Assembly (NCBI GenBank): GCA_037447655.1
Contig: JBBHKE010001937.1
Coordinates: 1 to 64,000 of the forward strand
Origin: Zygnema cylindricum
Lineage: Eukaryota > Streptophyta > Zygnematophyceae > Zygnematales > Zygnemataceae
Reading direction: 5' to 3'
DNA length: 64,000 nt
The notes beneath the pieces were generated by a model, which saw nothing but the letters and a program-made list of their open reading frames with translations, did not search any database and was not told the origin of the DNA. The translations under genes and the position numbers were made by a program. Below are positions 59,320 to 64,000 of the stretch, piece after piece. Every line of letters begins with the position of its first letter. Within the stretch, counting starts at the first letter, position 1.

Positions 59320-60378
59320 AGACACTGCTGAACCACACAATTCCGGTAGCTCCAGAAGCGAAGGTAAACTGATTGTGCCGAGAGAAGCAGTTTCCAAGCT
59401 TCCCAGACAAGGTTGGGTGTGAGGACGAATGACGGCTGTATTCCCGGGGGTTGAGGGTTTCACTTTTGGGCTGTGCGAAGCGTCGCAGCGTGCGAGGGTA
59501 TCGCAGTATCCAAAATTTATAAAACTGCGCTGCTCAGGCGGAACCGAGGGTTCGTCGTCACCTACATAGTGAAACACAATTGCGCCGTTGCGCTTTCCTG
59601 TCAGCGCAGCCGTGGTGCTCCGATCCTCTGTCGTCATCGTGACCATGTTGCGCTGCAGTGGCTGCGCTGCTACAGCGCTGCGGTGTGGTGACATCGCCGC
59701 TGCGGTCCTTTGCCGCGTCCCCAAGATGATTGCGATGGTTGCGTCACTGCGATTCGCTCCTTTGTTGCGGCCGCTGCGATTGCCCCTCCGATAAGGCGGA
59801 GTGTCCTCACTCCGCTGAAACCGGCGCAGCAGCTCCGAGGAATGCAGATCCCCATCGTCCACCCTAGAGTCGTCCTCAGCACCGTAACCCTTCCAACGCA
59901 CCAAGTATTGGGTGGAGTTGGAATTCCGAGAGTGACGTGACTGAAGGATCTGTTCCACTTCATACTCGTCTGAGGTTCCTCGAACGGGTGGTAGAGGAGT
60001 ATGCTGTCGTCGATTAGGGAACATTGAATCAGGATCACAGAATGGTTTAAGAAGGGAAACATGGAAAACATTGTGGATATGCCAGTCCATCGGGATATCC
60101 AACTTGTAAGCTACGTCGCCCACACGGGAAAGAATTGTGAATGGGCGCGTAAACTTTGGTGCCAACTTCTTAGAGAGGGCACCAGGCAAGGAAAGATTTA
60201 CCATGTTAAGGCGAACCTTGTCCCCTACGCTATAAACGGTGTCCCTCCGATGAGCGTCAGCCTGCGACTTTTGACGATCCTTTGCCATTTGGAGCGTCTT
60301 GGCCGCCTTTTCCAGGTTTCCTTGCAGCGTTTTGGCAAAGTCCAGAGCCGTCGGTGTTTGGCACTCCGCTACCAATAA
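59320..60378 (-). pseudogene. Chromovirus integrase C-terminus, chromodomain and spacer
   Basis: Open frame after a frameshift near 60400. Integrase tail: DAHRRDTVYSVGDKVRLN and FTRPFTILSRVGDVAYKLDI, then FHVSLLKPF. Chromodomain at 59815-59964: EYEVEQILQSR, YLVRWKGYG, ELLRRFQ; the usual Trp of the STWEP motif is replaced (DSRVDDG). The next ~150 codons up to Met at 59319 are low in recognisable features and partly GC-repeat-like, so they may be read-through of an originally untranslated spacer. Confidence 0.85.
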
Positions 60379-61320
60379 GTTTTGGGGAAGAGTGGGCGTC
60401 CATTGAGTGAGAATGGCGTAGCATTGGTGGACGAGTGCATTGCACTGTTGTATGCTACCTCAATTGCCGTTAAATGGTTCACCCAATCTGTTTGGTGCAC
60501 CAAGACATAAGCTCGCAATGCTTCCTCCAAGGTTCGATTCACTCTTTCAGTCTGACCATCAGTCTAAGGGTGGTAGGCTGTGGACATGGCCAGCTGCGTG
60601 CCACATAGCGCAAACAAGTTTTGCCAAAAGTGGCTCACGAATTTACGATCGCGGTCGTTGACGATTTTTTTTGGAAGTCCGTGATGGCGGAATATTTCCC
60701 GAAAGAATAAGTCCGCGATATCTCGTGCAGTAGCTGTAGTGGACGTGGGTAGAAAATGTGCCATTTTCGTCAGGTAATCCACGACGACGAAGATTGAGTC
60801 GTAGCCCTCCTTCGTCCGGGGAAGGGCCACGATAAAATCCATAGAGATCGCCTCCCAAGGAACAGATGGTATTGGGAGGGGGTGTAACAAGCCTTGTTGC
60901 TTTGAATCCGATTTGTTTCTATTACACGAGTCACACGTCCGGACATATTCTGCAATGTCTCGAGTCATGTTTGGCCAGTAATACGCTTCAGAGACACGTG
61001 TGGTTGTTTTATCCCGCCCAAAATGTCCACTGAGCGGCTCGTCGTGACTCATTTGAAGAATCGTGTGACGAAGTGCCGTATTTGTTGGCACATATAGCCG
61101 TGTTGTCTTACTCGGTCTGTACCGCCACATATCATTGGCGGTTCGAACGAGTACTTTCCGTTTGATGAGTTCCTTTAGTGAATCATCGTCGCCGTATGCG
61201 GCCTTTATCCGACTTAACCACTGTTTGTCCACTTGCACCGTACTGGTGATTGCTTGACAGCGCATCCGCCGGGTTCGTTTTGCCCGGCTTATATTCAATA
61301 ACAAGTTCCGGACCGAAGGT
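60379..61320 (-). pseudogene. Chromovirus integrase
   Basis: Zinc-binding HHCC part: HDEPLSGHFGRDKT with CDSCNRNK. Catalytic core: ISMDFIVALPRTKEGYDSIF (first Asp) and VNDRDRKFVSHFWQNLF (second Asp). TAG interrupts at 60564-60566 in the conserved HP-stop-TDGQTER, where Gln is usual. After it LRAYVLVHQTDWVNHLTA and AYNSAMHSSTNATPFSLN follow, then a frameshift. Confidence 0.85.
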
Positions 61321-62442
61321 TTGCAGAAACGTCATCCAGCGCACTTGTTTCTTAGACAACTTCGGCTGGGTTTGGAGATATTGTAAGGCGTGGTGATCCG
61401 TGGCCCGTGATCCGTTTTCCCTGAACGTAACACTTCCAAACCTCCAACGCATTGATAATAGCTATTAATTCCTTCTCTTGGGGAGCCCAGTTCAACTCTG
61501 CTGCCTTTAGTTTGCGACTGTCGTAGGCGATGGGTTGAAGGCCTTTTCCTGGATCCTACATAAGGATCGCTCCAATAGCCATATCGCTAGCGTCAGTGAT
61601 TATCGTCCAAGGTAAGTCCGGATCGGGAACAGCTAACATAGGGGCGGTAACCAACCGCTCCTTTAGCGTGTTAAAGGCTGTTCCTTGCGCCGCTTCCCAA
61701 TCATAGGGCACATCATTCTTGAGCAATTCCGTGAGCGGTGCAGCGATTTTTGCGAAACATTGGACAAAACGTCGATAATAGGAGCATAGTCCGAGAAAGC
61801 TTCGTAACTCCGTAATATTCGCCGGCTGCAGCCACTCCTTAACTGCCCTAGTCTTGTTTGGATCTACAGCGATCCCGTCCCGGCTCACCACATGGCCTAA
61901 AAAATCAATCTTCTCCTTGAATAAGTCACATTTACTTCTTTTTGCGTATAACTTATGCTCCCAAAGGACTTAGAGGACCGTCCGTAAGTGCTTCATATGC
62001 TCCTCCTGCGTTCGGCTATACACCAATATGTCATCTAAGAAGACGATCACAAACGCGTCCAGATATTGCCGAAAGATGGAATTCATTAAATGCATAAAGG
62101 TCGCCGGTGCGTTATTCAACCCGAACGGCATTACCCGAAACTTGAAATGACCGTATCGAGTTTTGACGCCGTCTTCTCCACATCTTCCTCGACAATTCTA
62201 ATCTGGTGGTAGCCGCTCCGCAAGTCTATTTTCGAAAAATATTTGGCACCTCGAAGCCGATCCAACAATTCGTTTATCCTCGGTAGGGGGTACGCATTCT
62301 TCAGCGTTAATTTGTTCAGCGCTCGGTAGTCAACGCACATACGAAAACCTCCATCTTTCTTGTTCACAAAGAGAACGGGGGCTCCATACGGTGACTTGCT
62401 TGGTTCGATTGCTCCGGCTTCGACCAACTCCGCGAGTTGCTA
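61321..62442 (-). pseudogene. Chromovirus reverse transcriptase and RNase H
   Basis: [53 protein letters not shown], a one-base frameshift near 62160, then [12 protein letters not shown] and the catalytic [13 protein letters not shown] (62028-62039 for LDD). Thumb and connection: NITELRSFLGLCSYYRRFV. RNase H: WTIITDASDMAIGAIL, with TAG at 61556-61558, and TDHHALQYLQ. TAA near 61966 and TAG at 62440 are further stops. Confidence 0.85.
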
Positions 62443-63360
62443 TTTGAGTTCGTCCAATTCGGTGTAGCTCATCTTGTACATCCGATTAGCCGGGGGTACC
62501 GCTCCAGGAACAAGCTCTATCCTATGGTCTACTTCGTGCTTCGGAGGTAATCCTTCGGGGAGCTTCGGGGGAAATACATCTGTGTACTCCTCGAGAAGTT
62601 TTGTCACGACTTCCGGGGCATCTTCGGAAGTCTTTCCAATGTCGTCACTTTCTTTGGAGTCAAAGTCGGGGTCCTTCTTCTTCCATTCTGTCGGGATCTC
62701 CTCCTTCGCCTCCTCCATTGGCTGGACGACCGCCATACAAATCGTTTCCCCTTTCTTGAGTGCCCTCTTAAGTTGAAAGGCCGAAAGCAGGCGTCCCTCT
62801 TCCGCTCCCTCACCAGCCGCTCCCGCTTTTACCTCGAATTCTTCTTCACCCTTCTTCACTCTCATGGCGCCACTTCTCCAATCAATTGTCGGATTCCATT
62901 TTTGCAGCCACAGCTTCCCCAAGATTACCTCATGGTCCCCCAGAGGTAATAAATGAAGCGTGTCGTACCATCGGAATTTCCCAATGCCGACGGGTAACCT
63001 CGGGGTACGATGGGTAATGGATAAGGAATTGCCGTCGGCCAATTGTACGGACTAGTGATTATTTAGTACCACAAGAGGAAGTTTCAACCTTTTCACCGTC
63101 ACCTCGTTAATGAAGTTCCGCGACGCTCCGGAGTCCACCATGAAGTTAGCTACACTCACTCCTATTTGACCCCCAAATATCAAAGGGTCTCCTCCTTCTC
63201 CGGCTAACCTCATAACGGTGAGTTTTCCTTTTTTGGAACTGTTCCGTTTCGGACACTCTCGAGCCATATGATCTGGAGAACCACACTGGAAGCACAGGCC
63301 ATTTTGCCTCCTCCACTGGATTTCCTCGGGGGACAAGTCATTGGTCTTGGTTTTGATAAC
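62443..63360 (-). pseudogene. Chromovirus zinc knuckle and protease region
   Basis: Zinc knuckle CFQCGSPDHMARECPK (CX2CX4HX4C) near 63250-63300. Protease active site FMVDSGASRNFINE near 63110-63150, followed by LLPLGDHEVILGKLWLQKWN. TAG at 63052-63054 separates them. A Glu/Lys-rich linker leads to the start of RT at YTDVFPPKLPEGLPPKHEVD. Confidence 0.85.
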
Positions 63361-64000
63361 TTTCTACTTTTTCCGCAGGACGTTGACCGCTTCCTTATCC
63401 TCCTTAATTGCGCCGAGCTCCATGGGGGTTGGACCTTCGTCTCGTCGGTTTCCTCCGCTACTGCTCGACCCGTAGTGATAAGGTCTCCGGAGGTGAAAGT
63501 CGACCGAATCGGTCCGCTCCGCAAACTGGATGATTGCTGAGAGAGGAGGAGTCGTGCTTTCCCGAGCAAGCCATTGTTCCACATCTCTACGAATAGACGA
63601 CTTAAGCCCCTTCACGAAGCGATCCACGGCTTCATCCTCCGTCATCGTAGGTATTTGGACTTTGCACTCCAAGAACCGTTGCGTAAACTCCATCACTAAC
63701 GTTCGTTGCTTCAAAACTGCGATCCTATCTCTTCCCGCCTTCATTGTGTTGACGGGCTGCCAAGTGTCGCGGAGAAGTTGAACGAAGAGCGCCCACACGG
63801 TCGGTAACTCATCGTCCTCTACCAATGTTCTCCACCAAGCCCCCGCTGCCCCTTTAAGAAGCGCGTAGTGAATCTTCTCACGATCCGATAGGCTAGGAAA
63901 ATTCTCGAGATAGTTCGCCACGGAGAATAGCCATGAGTCAAGGTTCTTGTGTCTTGCAGGGTCAAACTCGTCGGGAAGTCTTAATTTCGGTCTTCGGGAG
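63361..64000 (-). pseudogene. Chromovirus gag (capsid), continues beyond window
   Basis: LPDEFDPARHKNLDSWLFSV and ANYLENFPSLSDREKIHYAL, then AAGAWWRTL, TQRFLECKVQI and AVDRFVKGLKSSIRRDVEQW, the typical retrotransposon gag (PF03732-like) pattern. The frame is open to the window edge; a TAG at 63364-63366 ends it before the zinc knuckle. The true start is outside. Confidence 0.85.

Larger units (their letters stand above)
57494..64000 (-). mobile_element. Ty3/gypsy chromovirus, 5' part beyond the window
   Basis: On the - strand: gag, zinc knuckle, protease, RT, RNase H, integrase, chromodomain, an additional ORF, polypurine tract and 3' LTR. This is the Ty3/gypsy order (integrase after RNase H). 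GC content is visibly higher than in the copia elements. The insertion site is a copia-4-like fragment. Pol has several stops and at least two frameshifts. Confidence 0.9.

Overview
The window looks like nuclear DNA of a green plant in the broad sense (streptophyte: a charophyte alga, bryophyte or other land plant; the sequence alone does not say which). The evidence is two intron-rich, probably plastid-targeted genes of plant type, namely dehydroascorbate reductase and siroheme-type uroporphyrinogen III methyltransferase, set in AT-rich DNA full of MITEs, Ty1/copia elements and a Ty3/gypsy chromovirus. No bacterial operon, rRNA gene, CRISPR array or intact tRNA gene was seen.

Layout. 1-8.5 kb: nested short inverted-repeat elements of four families, called here A (TA-CACCG ends), B (TGTTGGGTATCGGG ends), C (AGGGTGAAG ends with a large central palindrome) and D (CTTAGGGTRYGTC ends), plus an 85-bp minisatellite. 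8.7-12.8 kb: a six-exon DHAR gene on the + strand. 13.3-22.9 kb: a seven-exon UPM1/SUMT gene on the - strand, convergent with DHAR; its 3' part has been duplicated, leaving a second broken terminal exon. 23-31.4 kb: pyrimidine tracts, further MITEs and one small ORF for a possible secreted protein (25.2-25.6 kb). 31.4-57.5 kb: a nest of at least five decayed Ty1/copia elements, numbered copia-1 to copia-5. 57.5-64 kb: a Ty3/gypsy chromovirus on the - strand, cut by the window edge, inserted into a copia-derived fragment.

How the parts relate. DHAR recycles ascorbate with glutathione; SUMT makes precorrin-2 for siroheme. They are neighbours with no obvious shared regulation. Both genes show the same peculiarity: several introns contain tandem copies of their own splice-junction segments.

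The copia elements share an unusual primer-binding site. It matches the anticodon region of initiator tRNA-Met, so half-tRNA priming is likely, and its ATG is also the gag start codon. Insertion order can be read: copia-3 sits in the 5' LTR of copia-2, a 496-bp tandem duplication then copied that junction, and the chromovirus sits in a copia-4-like fragment whose uninterrupted paralogue lies 18 kb away.

The item most likely to be undescribed is a 426-codon extra ORF, 3' of and in frame with the chromovirus chromodomain. It has a nuclear-localisation-like start, an unrecognised core and a C-terminal coiled coil, and it is open while the pol region beside it carries several stops.
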